Source of the DNA: Nostoc sp. CHAB 5824
GTDB lineage: Bacteria; Cyanobacteriota; Cyanobacteriia; Cyanobacteriales; Nostocaceae
Assembly (NCBI RefSeq): GCF_020829665.1
Contig: NZ_JAIVFT010000015.1
Coordinates: 124,001 to 188,000 of the forward strand
Length of the DNA stretch: 64,000 bases
Direction of reading: 5' to 3'
Below are positions 53,290 through 61,184 of this stretch, in pieces. The notes below the pieces were generated by a model, which was not told the DNA's origin, did not search any database, and saw only the letters and a program-made list of their open reading frames with translations. The position numbers were made by a program, and so were the translations under genes. Position 1 is the stretch's first letter, and the number at the start of each line of letters is the position of its first letter.

Positions 53290-53491
53290 CAAGTTCTAAC
53301 TCCTTCCCCCAGTCGCAGCCTTAAGGGTCTTAGCATAAAAAGATACCATTCCCTCAAGGAAATCATCATCCGCATAAGTAACTAAAAAAACGATTAAAAT
53401 CCTGGATACTTAAGGCAATTTACTGTTGACAGTTCAGTGAAACTGATTCTTAAGCTGCTTTTGAGTATTGATGGACTTTTCACTTCAGGCT

Positions 53492-54841
53492 TCAGCCACC
53501 AGTCAGCGATTTTATATGAGCATGAAAACTGGCGTTTTGCAAAGCTTGAACAGTTATTCTGGAATCTTGTACGCAAAATTGCCAACCCAAACGAACAAGT
53601 TTACGAGAATTTTCAGTTTGTATAATTCCGATCACTGGCATTTTTGCCTTTTCTTTGTCTACTGAATGGTCTTGCAAAATTGTTTTCAAGTGATGTAAGT
53701 AATCCATATTACCTGCTTGCTGGGGGTTTAACTCCACCATCACCATTTGTACTGTTTCCACTGGTTCTGCATCTTCAAGAATAAATTGAGTTTGCTCGTC
53801 GCGTCGATCTACTTTTCCCCAAATAATCAATCTAGTGTCAACTTGGAGTAGAGAACTAATGCGTTCATAGGTTTTGGGAAAGACTACAGCTTCTGATTGT
53901 GTAGTGAGGTCTTCTATTTGCAAAATTGCCATTTGATCGCCTTTTTTAGTAACCACTTTTTTGACGTTATTCAACATGACAACTGCACAAAGCCTTGTTT
54001 CTTCCCTTTGCTCTCCTAGTTGCGAAAGGTTAATTGGAGTCAAAAGTGGTACTATTTGCCGTAAGGATTTCAGGGGATGATCTGATACATAAAAGCCTAA
54101 TAATTCTTTTTCCATCTGCAACTTTTTCTGTGGAGGAAAATCCATCACAGGTTTAGATTTGGGAGCAGTTTCAAAGGCATTATTTGCTCTTTTATTGGCA
54201 GTAGAAGAAAATCCGTCGCCTAATAAATCTAAGAGATTTCCTTGACCACTAGCTCTGTCTTTAGCGCGAGATTGTGCCCAATCATACACTAATTCTAAGT
54301 CGTTAATTAACTGTTGACGGTTGGGTTCAATTTTGTCAAAGGCTCCACAGTAAATCAGCGATTCCAGAGTCCGGCGGTTAACAGCACGTAAATCCACGCG
54401 ATCGCAAAAATCAGCGAGGGATTTAAATCCTGTCTCATTTCTCGCCTCCAAAATACAAGCGATCGCACTCTGTCCCACGTTCCGCACCGCCGAAAATCCA
54501 AACAGAATCTTTCCTGCCGTTGGCGTAAAATCAACACCAGAACGATTAATATCTGGCGGATCTATGGAAATACCCATATTTGTACAGTTAGTAATATATC
54601 TCTGTACCTTATCGGTATCGCCACTGTTAGCCGTTAACAGTGCCGCCATATATTCCAATGGGTAATTAGCTTTTAAATATGCTGTTTGATAAGTTACATA
54701 ACCATAGGCAGTCGAATGGGATTTATTGAAACAATTGGAAGCTATTAAACCATTTTTGATTGCAAAATTATGGTCATGCTTAACCCCAATGTCATAGACA
54801 TTTTCTTTGCCTAAATATTTACGTGTGACTATTTTAATCAT
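53492..54841 (-). CDS. dnaE: DNA polymerase III alpha subunit, C-terminal half with split-intein C part
   Basis: 449 residues. Residues 1-36 are the C-terminal piece of the cyanobacterial split DnaE intein (MIKIVTRKYLGKENVYDIGV, HDHNFAIKNGLIASN), ending in Asn36. Cys37 starts the extein as CFNKSHSTAYGYVTYQTAYL. The rest is the C-terminal finger, helix-hairpin-helix and OB part of DnaE (NCTNMGISIDPPDINRSG, LLGFYVSDHPLKS, KKGDQMAILQIEDLT). The partner dnaE-N is not in the window. Protein trans-splicing must join the halves to give the replicative polymerase subunit. Residue differences from the well-studied Npu intein are few, and the catalytic His and Asn are kept. Confidence 0.95.
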   Translation of the reverse strand: MIKIVTRKYLGKENVYDIGVKHDHNFAIKNGLIASNCFNKSHSTAYGYVTYQTAYLKANYPLEYMAALLTANSGDTDKVQRYITNCTNMGISIDPPDINRSGVDFTPTAGKILFGFSAVRNVGQSAIACILEARNETGFKSLADFCDRVDLRAVNRRTLESLIYCGAFDKIEPNRQQLINDLELVYDWAQSRAKDRASGQGNLLDLLGDGFSSTANKRANNAFETAPKSKPVMDFPPQKKLQMEKELLGFYVSDHPLKSLRQIVPLLTPINLSQLGEQREETRLCAVVMLNNVKKVVTKKGDQMAILQIEDLTTQSEAVVFPKTYERISSLLQVDTRLIIWGKVDRRDEQTQFILEDAEPVETVQMVMVELNPQQAGNMDYLHHLKTILQDHSVDKEKAKMPVIGIIQTENSRKLVRLGWQFCVQDSRITVQALQNASFHAHIKSLTGG

Positions 54842-55232
54842 CCTACCCTACCCGCGAAAATATTTTTGCCAAATTATTTAATTGATAAAATGATGACAAT
54901 TGTAACTGTTGTAATACTATAATAAAAAATTATATCACTATAAAACACTGCTATACTCTTACACAAAAATAGCCAAAATATATCAAAGTTTTGGTAAAGC
55001 ATTAAATAGACAGTTAACAGCCATACAATTGCTGTTTTAAAGCTTATTAAACACGTTCCAATACATACTAATCTGCTTAACCAGATGCTTGGGGAGTGGG
55101 GAAAAAGCAGGGTATCTCTTAGCCCAGAAGAAAAGTTTTACCTTGTCCACCCTGCCTCTGTGCCTCTTTCCAATGCCCAATGCGTCAGTTACTATCGTTG
55201 AAAAGCAACTCAGTATAAGAGGGTGTGGGTAG
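54842..55232. other. Intergenic region
   Basis: About 390 bp between divergent dnaE-C and the SGNH gene. AT-rich on the dnaE side, with a low-complexity G/C-skewed tract at about 55085-55185. No gene seen. Confidence 0.3.
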
Positions 55233-56204
55233 GTGAAAGTGGTGCTGATCGTAATTTTGGCGGTGGTTGTGGGATTGTTTGTGGTAGTCGAGATCGGGCT
55301 GCGATCGCTCTTTGGCTTTGGTAATCCCCTAATTTACATTAGCGATGAGCAGATTGGTTATTTATTGGCTCCTAACCAGCGTACCCGTCGTTTTGGTAAT
55401 CGCATTGAAATTAATGAGTATTCTATGCGAGGTAGTCCGCTCAAGAAGACGCCTGCACCTTCTGGGTTGCGAATTTTACTGTTAGGTGATTCTATTGCTA
55501 ATGGTGGCTGGTGGACAGATCAGACTAATACAATATCCACCATTATGACGCGTTCTTTGGCATCATCCACTAATACTAATTATCAGGAAGTAGAAGTGTT
55601 GAATGCTTCAGCTAACTCTTGGGGGCCAAGGAACGAGTTAGCTTATTTAGAGAAGTTTAGCAATTTCAACGCGCAAGCGGTAGTGTTATTAATTAATACC
55701 GATGATTTGTTTGCTACTGCTCCCACTTCTTTACCGATAGGACGCGATCGCAACTATCCCGATAGTAAACCTCCTCTAGCATTGGTGGAAGTATGGCAAC
55801 GTTATATCCTCAAGCAACAACCAATTCCCGAAATGAAAGCAGTGCAAAATGAAGCAGGCGATCGCGTCGGGATTAATCTAGAGGCGATCGGCAAAATTCA
55901 AGCCCTGACTCGCCAAAGCAACAGCCAATTTCTACTAGTTATGACTCCCTTACTGCGAGAAATTGGTGAACCAGGCCCCCGCGATTATGAAATTATTGCA
56001 CGCCAGCGCTTGAACGATTTTATCAAAGCACAGCAAATTAACTATGTAGACTTTTTACCGATATTCAATTCAACTACCAACCCGCAAGCTTTGTATCACG
56101 ACCACATTCACCTCAACTTACAAGGTAATAAATTTGTCAGTGAAGTTATGGAGCGATCGCTTTTGGAAATACTGGGGAAGGTACCACTTCCTCAGAGCTA
56201 CTAA
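55233..56204 (+). CDS. Membrane-anchored SGNH/GDSL hydrolase-like protein
   Basis: This 323-residue protein has a GTG start at 55233. An N-terminal membrane helix (about 3-22, VVLIVILAVVVGLFVVVEI) anchors an SGNH-type domain. The nucleophile Ser is in ILLLGDSIANGG, block III-like Asn in ASANSWGPRNE, and the catalytic Asp-His pair in LYHDHIHLNLQGN. These predict an ester or acetyl hydrolase acting at the periplasmic side. It could act on cell-wall or exopolysaccharide O-acetyl groups; the substrate is an inference only. It is monocistronic and followed by repeats. Confidence 0.82.
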   Translation: MKVVLIVILAVVVGLFVVVEIGLRSLFGFGNPLIYISDEQIGYLLAPNQRTRRFGNRIEINEYSMRGSPLKKTPAPSGLRILLLGDSIANGGWWTDQTNTISTIMTRSLASSTNTNYQEVEVLNASANSWGPRNELAYLEKFSNFNAQAVVLLINTDDLFATAPTSLPIGRDRNYPDSKPPLALVEVWQRYILKQQPIPEMKAVQNEAGDRVGINLEAIGKIQALTRQSNSQFLLVMTPLLREIGEPGPRDYEIIARQRLNDFIKAQQINYVDFLPIFNSTTNPQALYHDHIHLNLQGNKFVSEVMERSLLEILGKVPLPQSY

Positions 56205-56345
56205 AGTGGTCAATTCCACTCCAAAAAAGGTTCGTAGTGAGCGATAAATCGCTCAATTTCAAGGACTAGAGCCACTGATCCTTCTCCTTGCGAATACTAC
56301 GCGTAGCAAGATCCTCGTAGGGGTACGGGCGACTGAAAAGTTAAA

Positions 56346-56415
56346 TCCCGCCACTTCTTTGAAAAGTCGGGATCTGGACACCGCAAATTTTCACAAATCA
56401 GAAATGATTGCTATA
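56346..56415. repeat. Dispersed hairpin repeat, family B
   Basis: The hairpin CCCGCCACTTCTTTGAAAAG plus GTCGGGATCTGGACACC ends near ATTGCTAT. It is a relative of 16662-16736. The stretch just before (56285-56335) holds a CTACGCGTAGCAAG palindrome and TAGGGGTACGGGCG. Confidence 0.5.
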
Positions 56416-56437
56416 TCCCATAAACTAATTTCTAGGT

Positions 56438-56795
56438 TTATGCCTCAAGCGATTGAATAACGCTTAGTAGCTGTTTAGGCATATATAGCTTAGTTATATA
56501 GGCATCAGCACCTTACTTTTTTGCCTAGAAACGGTGAATTGCCTGATTTTTGCTATCACAAATTACAATAGGGACTTTTTGATTAGTCGGATTTGTTTTA
56601 ATGAAGCGACACAATTCAAATCCACTCATTTTCGGCATTACTACATCAGTAACAATTGCACTGGCTTTTCTTCTAAAATTATTTATAGAGCTTTTTTGAC
56701 ATTAGTTGCCTTAATAACATTGTAACCCCTATTTCTAAGATAATGACTAATTCATTTCAATTCACTTAGACAATCTTCTATAACTAAAATGGTAG
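56438..56795 (-). pseudogene. Decayed response-regulator receiver gene
   Basis: The minus strand reads TILVIEDCLSELK-stop-ISHYL, then NRGYNVIKATNVKKAL-stop, then IVTDVVMPKMSGFELCRFIK, PIVICDSKNQAIHRF-stop, and finally GADAYITKLYMPKQLLSVIQ and SLEA-stop. This is a CheY/PilH-type receiver with several in-frame stops and no intact frame. It lies on the same strand as, and directly downstream of, the PatA-like gene, in the position where taxis operons usually carry a CheY-like gene. Confidence 0.75.
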
Positions 56796-56871
56796 CAAGC
56801 CAGGTAATACTTAACCTGAAATATCCAAAAAATATGTTGGGTTTTGTGTAGTTATTATTTATATTAGGAAA

Positions 56872-57954
56872 TTAAACAATATGTTGAAATATTACTTTGA
56901 GTAAATCCCCTTGTGTAAAAGGCTTAGTTAAATAACCTGATGCTCTTACTATCTTAGCTTTAGCTCTATCTATAAATCCTACTTTTCCTGACACCATAAT
57001 CACAGGTGTATTTTTAAAATTTGAGTGTTTACGCAGTAAAGAGCACAGTTCATATCCATCTAAGTTAGGCATTGAAATATCCAACAAAATTATGTCGGGT
57101 TTAGTGTGAACAATCTGCATTAAAGCTTTTAAAGAATCAGTGACCCCCACAACAGAAAATGTTTGCTCATCTAAATAACTTTTAATAGTATTCAATACCG
57201 TAGGGCTGTCATCAATACAAAAGATTGTGTAAATTTTTTTGTCAACAGGCGGTTGGGTAATTCGCTGACCCCTATGTTCATTAGTATTAATAGAGTAGGT
57301 TGGTGGTTTATAGCCGTTTGTTATAGATGACTTTGGTGTAGTTTTGGTTTTAGGTTTCAGCTTATTTATTTGGAACAATTGTGAGGGGTGCGATTGAGAA
57401 GTTGGCGATGTCTGACGATAAGCCGCCTCGCTTCGGGGTATTTGACATCGTTCAACTAGTAAGCGGAGATTTAGATGACAAAACTTTGGCATGTCATCCA
57501 GAAAGCTTTCAGGAATAAATTCATAACTCCCCTCGTCTAAGTTCAAAAATGACTCTAGAACTTCTAGCGCTAATTGCTCTATCAGTATCGCCGCTTGAGA
57601 GGGACTGATATATTTCTGATTGACTAACCAACAAATAGCCAGATAATCTGGGTTCGGTATTGTCTGATTTTCAATACCAGTTTCAAATATCGCCCGCAAC
57701 TGTTCTTTGATTCCGTGAGGGAGAGTAGAAGTTTGCTGACTCAAGCGTTGCAAATTTCTGTAAAGCGGCTCAAACATTTTCTCTGAGTAGCAGGCATAAA
57801 TTAGTTTACCCTCGTCCATATATATTGACCAAGAGCCTGATGTGCTAAACACCTGTAAACAACCAGTAACCGACTTACCAGTGATTTTTTTCAACAGAGA
57901 TAAAGGCTGGAGCTTTTGGAAAAATCTGTATCTACTAATCGGAAATGTCTTCAT
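56872..57954 (-). CDS. PatA-like response regulator (DUF4388/PATAN plus receiver)
   Basis: The 360-residue protein has an N-terminal PATAN-type domain (LSLLKKITGKSVTGCLQVFS, DEGKLIYACYSEKMF, DEGSYEFIPES), a polar linker rich in Pro/Thr/Lys (about 190-240) and a C-terminal receiver. The receiver has Asp residues in FCIDDSPTV, phospho-Asp in IILLDISMPNLDG, Ser in VMVSGK and Lys in LTKPFT. PatA-type regulators act in heterocyst patterning or in pilus taxis systems. The decayed CheY-like gene next to it favours the taxis-operon type. No CheW, MCP or CheA follows, so the operon seems reduced. Confidence 0.82.
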   Translation of the reverse strand: MKTFPISRYRFFQKLQPLSLLKKITGKSVTGCLQVFSTSGSWSIYMDEGKLIYACYSEKMFEPLYRNLQRLSQQTSTLPHGIKEQLRAIFETGIENQTIPNPDYLAICWLVNQKYISPSQAAILIEQLALEVLESFLNLDEGSYEFIPESFLDDMPKFCHLNLRLLVERCQIPRSEAAYRQTSPTSQSHPSQLFQINKLKPKTKTTPKSSITNGYKPPTYSINTNEHRGQRITQPPVDKKIYTIFCIDDSPTVLNTIKSYLDEQTFSVVGVTDSLKALMQIVHTKPDIILLDISMPNLDGYELCSLLRKHSNFKNTPVIMVSGKVGFIDRAKAKIVRASGYLTKPFTQGDLLKVIFQHIV

Positions 57955-59265
57955 TGGGATAGCTCTGAAATAAAATTAACATTTGCAGGTAAAATTAGTG
58001 AATTACCTTTTCGCAATTCACCGCGACTTTGTTGGAAGCACTGTTCAGATAAATATAGCGGTCACATTTGAGTTAGTACAGAGATTCCACACCCCCAACT
58101 CTTAATTCACCAATCTCTGTTAAGCTATAAAACACAAATTACAACTAAACCAATTCATGCTATTGCCCAATAGCAAAATGACCCGACTGGTTGCCAGGAT
58201 ATAGTATTTCAAAAATTAGATTGGTTTTCTGTATCTTTCGCTAATCTAGCCAATATAACAGTAACTCAAGTGCCAAGCACAGACCATTGGCTCTCGCCCA
58301 TCAGTCACAAAAGTATCATTTATATCCGTATTTAGCAGCCTAAAATTGCAGATACTTTAGTTCTCTTGCAAAAGTTTTTTTGCCCCTAATGCTAAAGTCT
58401 GGAGCAACCAAAATCTACTGTAACGTAGACGTAAATTGCTCTCTATGTCAAGGCTTTTAGGCATTATTTCCGCGCCAACAAACTATGTTTTGTAGCCGTT
58501 ACGAAAGTCGTCGGATACTTTTCCAAGAAGTTTAGTCTTGAGGGAAACTTCATCAAAAAATAAAGTATTATTAAATACTAAGCATTTAAAAATCTCAATT
58601 TCTTACTTAGATTTGTGATTGTAGAGCAACTCTCAGTGTTGGGATTCGGTAAAATTATCATTTGCACAACAAGAATGGTAAACCTTGGACCAAGGATGAG
58701 TTAGCTGATAATTGCCGCCATGAGGGTGTGTGGTGAGATGCACAGGCGACCAAATCAGCAGAAGCGAATCTCTTCATAAGTACTGGAAACGGGTTCTAAT
58801 GTTATGTGGGGCTAAATAGTCACCCTGCACAATTTGGAGTGACAAATTCAAGAACTTGCAGCGAAATTCCTGATTGGTAGTACATACTTGTAAAATAGCT
58901 CTTTTCAGCTAGATGGTAGATAACGAGTAAGTAACCACTAAAATTCAGATTACTATAATTTTCAAAAAAAGTTAGCAGAAATATATAAGCTTCATAATAA
59001 ATCAGTAAAGTAAGTATGAAAACTAATTAATATTATCTTTTAGTATTAATTTGTTCGGATGCCCGGACAGGCTAAAAATGTACAGTAAAAGATAATTTTG
59101 TATGCTTATTGAATTACACTTATAAGTAAGTAAATTATTTTATAGTAGCAATTTACCCAAAAAATCTGAAGTTTTAAAAATCACAAATATAAATACAAAA
59201 TTGTCCGCGTAGGCGCAGCCCGTCATAGGCATCACATTCATTAACTCATAAGGTATATGTAGCAA
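57955..59265. other. 1.3-kb region without a gene
   Basis: No open frame of useful length and no tandem repeat. The part near 58640-58870 is less AT-rich than its flanks and could be a decayed sequence or a non-coding RNA, but I find no recognisable family. The part near 59205-59225 resembles a short dispersed repeat (GCGTAGGCGCAGCCCG). Confidence 0.35.
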
Positions 59266-59294
59266 AAAGACGCAAAGAAATTCTTTGCGTCTTT
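59266..59294 (-). terminator. Intrinsic terminator
   Basis: A 14-bp perfect stem (AAAGACGCAAAGAA with its complement), closed by a single A, followed on the minus strand by a short T run. It lies about 50 bp after the stop of the membrane protein gene. Confidence 0.75.
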
Positions 59295-59344
59295 GGCGTG
59301 AGATTTAGAAGTAGACATTCTCACCGTTATACTTCTCCATCTAC

Positions 59345-59836
59345 TTAAAATTGCTCCCGCCAGCACCAGCTTAAAAGTGTGCCGCCAGCCACCAGCTTAA
59401 CTACTTCCAGTACCCAATAACTGCCGTGTAGTAAATTCATTGTCGATGGAATAGCAGCAGCAGCTTCAAATAGGTTGAGTTGAACTCCGATAGCGCACAT
59501 CTGTGGAGTTAAGAAATAGGTGTCAAGCATAGCTATTGTTAGCAGCAACACAGATAAAACAATACTGCCAATACTCCAGTGATATCGAATTTTGCTCAAA
59601 GCTAGTGCCCCAGTCAAGACTACAGCAGCAGATAACAATTCCATCCGATTGAAGTTCCAAAAAATCGTATAGCCTGCTGTCGTAAAACCAGCTTGGCTCA
59701 TCATCCCAGAAAGATAAAGGCTAGGCATAATTACCCAGTCTAAAACTAGACTAGCACTGAGCCAAAAGCCCAAAGTCAATATGATGGCGGTTTGCCAAAT
59801 TGGTCGCTTGAATTGAAAGTTAGAAATAGCAGTCAT
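59345..59836 (-). CDS. Four-helix integral membrane protein (DUF4149-like)
   Basis: 163 residues from ATG 59834-59836; a longer frame begins at a non-standard codon. Four hydrophobic helices: AIILTLGFWLSASLVLDWVI, a second near LLSAAVVLTGALALS, SIGSIVLSVLLLTIAMLDTY, and the last near VVKLVAGGTLLSWCW. The layout fits small DUF4149/TMEM205-like proteins, with moderate confidence. No function is assigned. It has its own terminator downstream. Confidence 0.6.
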   Translation of the reverse strand: MTAISNFQFKRPIWQTAIILTLGFWLSASLVLDWVIMPSLYLSGMMSQAGFTTAGYTIFWNFNRMELLSAAVVLTGALALSKIRYHWSIGSIVLSVLLLTIAMLDTYFLTPQMCAIGVQLNLFEAAAAIPSTMNLLHGSYWVLEVVKLVAGGTLLSWCWREQF

Positions 59837-60063
59837 AAAATAATTGCGTGTGTTGTATTTCTTAGTTTGTAACTTTACCAGCAGTTTGACAAGAAATATC
59901 AATTAACCTTTACAAAGCCATTTCTCTTAATTTATTCTTAATCCAATCCCAAGATTTTTTAAACTTAGTTAAGAACTATTAAGATATTTTAAAAATTAGT
60001 TTACATAAATTTTATTTGTTAGAAATACTTAAGTTTTTTATATTTGGAGGAAGCAAGAATTTT

Positions 60064-60447
60064 TCATCCATGAATAATCTCTGGGCCGACGATAATCCTA
60101 CCATCACCCACAATAGTATTTTGGAACAACGCATTGTTAATGTAACTGAAATCACTTAGGTAAGACCCTTTGAGGTTGGCATTTTCAAATCTGGCAGCAA
60201 CTATGTCAGCATCAGTCACGTTAGCACCCTCTAAATTAGTACCAATGAACCTAGCCAGACTCAATTTGGCATAGCTGAGGTTAGCCCCACTCAAATTAGC
60301 CTCACTCAAATTAGCTGCCAACAGATTAGCTTGACTCAGATTAGCCCCGCTCAGGTTTGCCCCACTTAAGTCAGCCTCTTCCAAATTAATCCTACTAAAG
60401 TCTCTTTCCCCAGCAGCATAACGCTTGAGCAACTCCTCAGCATCCAT
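60064..60447 (-). CDS. Pentapeptide-repeat protein
   Basis: This 127-residue protein has about 14 pentapeptide repeats of the A(D/N)LSX type from residue 20 on (ADLSGANLSGANLSQANLLA), expected to form a right-handed quadrilateral beta-helix. A helical cap lies at the N-terminus (MDAEELLKRYAAGERDFS). There is no signal peptide, so it is likely cytoplasmic. AGAGGT precedes ATG 60445-60447. Pentapeptide proteins are abundant in cyanobacteria and mostly of unknown role. Confidence 0.88.
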   Translation of the reverse strand: MDAEELLKRYAAGERDFSRINLEEADLSGANLSGANLSQANLLAANLSEANLSGANLSYAKLSLARFIGTNLEGANVTDADIVAARFENANLKGSYLSDFSYINNALFQNTIVGDGRIIVGPEIIHG

Positions 60448-60549
60448 AACTTACCTCTTGCATCAATTACCTCGTTGAGAGTCTCTGATTGAGAATAGCT
60501 AATGTGAGACTCCGCTTCCTGAATTTGCGGCAGAGCCGCTTTTAATGCA

Positions 60550-60570
60550 TTTCCAGCCTCTGGCTGGAAA
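60550..60570. repeat. Dispersed hairpin repeat, family C
   Basis: Stem TTTCCAGCC/GGCTGGAAA, preceded by GGCAGAGCCGC; related to 36847-36872. Confidence 0.5.
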
Positions 60571-61184
60571 CGAGAAAAATGATAGACGGTGGTTTATATG
60601 GAGTATAGTTTGACCCAGATATTTTGGCATACTCTAAATACATTGTGATCTTTGACAAAATATTTAGGGAACTCCAAAAACTAAATTATCCAAATTATTG
60701 TATTTAATATAATCGTCAGATTCTTTTCTTTCTGCTCATCCAACTCCGTTCAAAAGGCAGCTAAAATTTGAATTCTTCTCATGATGCCTTGTGCAGAGAT
60801 GGACTTTTGATACAGATAAACATGACTTTCCAACACTTCGGCACAATCTAAATCAATGCAGCTGTTCTTTTTATATTGCTAGAGAACCAGTTCAGCCCTG
60901 GATTACAGAACTTAAATGGGGTTCGGCTTATCTAGATTATGCAGATTGAGATGGCAAGGTTGATCATAACTTCAAGAAAATCAAGACACAAATAAATTAA
61001 ATATTTTTTGATTGTATGAAATAATTTCAACTTGTTGATTTTATTTCATTAACCTTAGCTTAATTTTAGACCCTTGCAAATCAAGAATTTTACATTTGAT
61101 AACCTAATCAAGCGCTCATTCAAGTTCAAAAAAATACTCTTTGCTGCCCAAAGGATAATTAGCTTGAATTTGATTTCTGGACGT
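60571..61184. other. Intergenic region
   Basis: About 600 bp downstream of the CyaB-type gene. AT-rich, with no open frame or strong hairpin recognised. Confidence 0.3.

Noticed and set aside
53394..53665. Three overlapping 62-65 codon frames downstream of dnaE-C
   Set aside because: They overlap the dnaE-C end or each other, with no ribosome-binding site or recognisable sequence.
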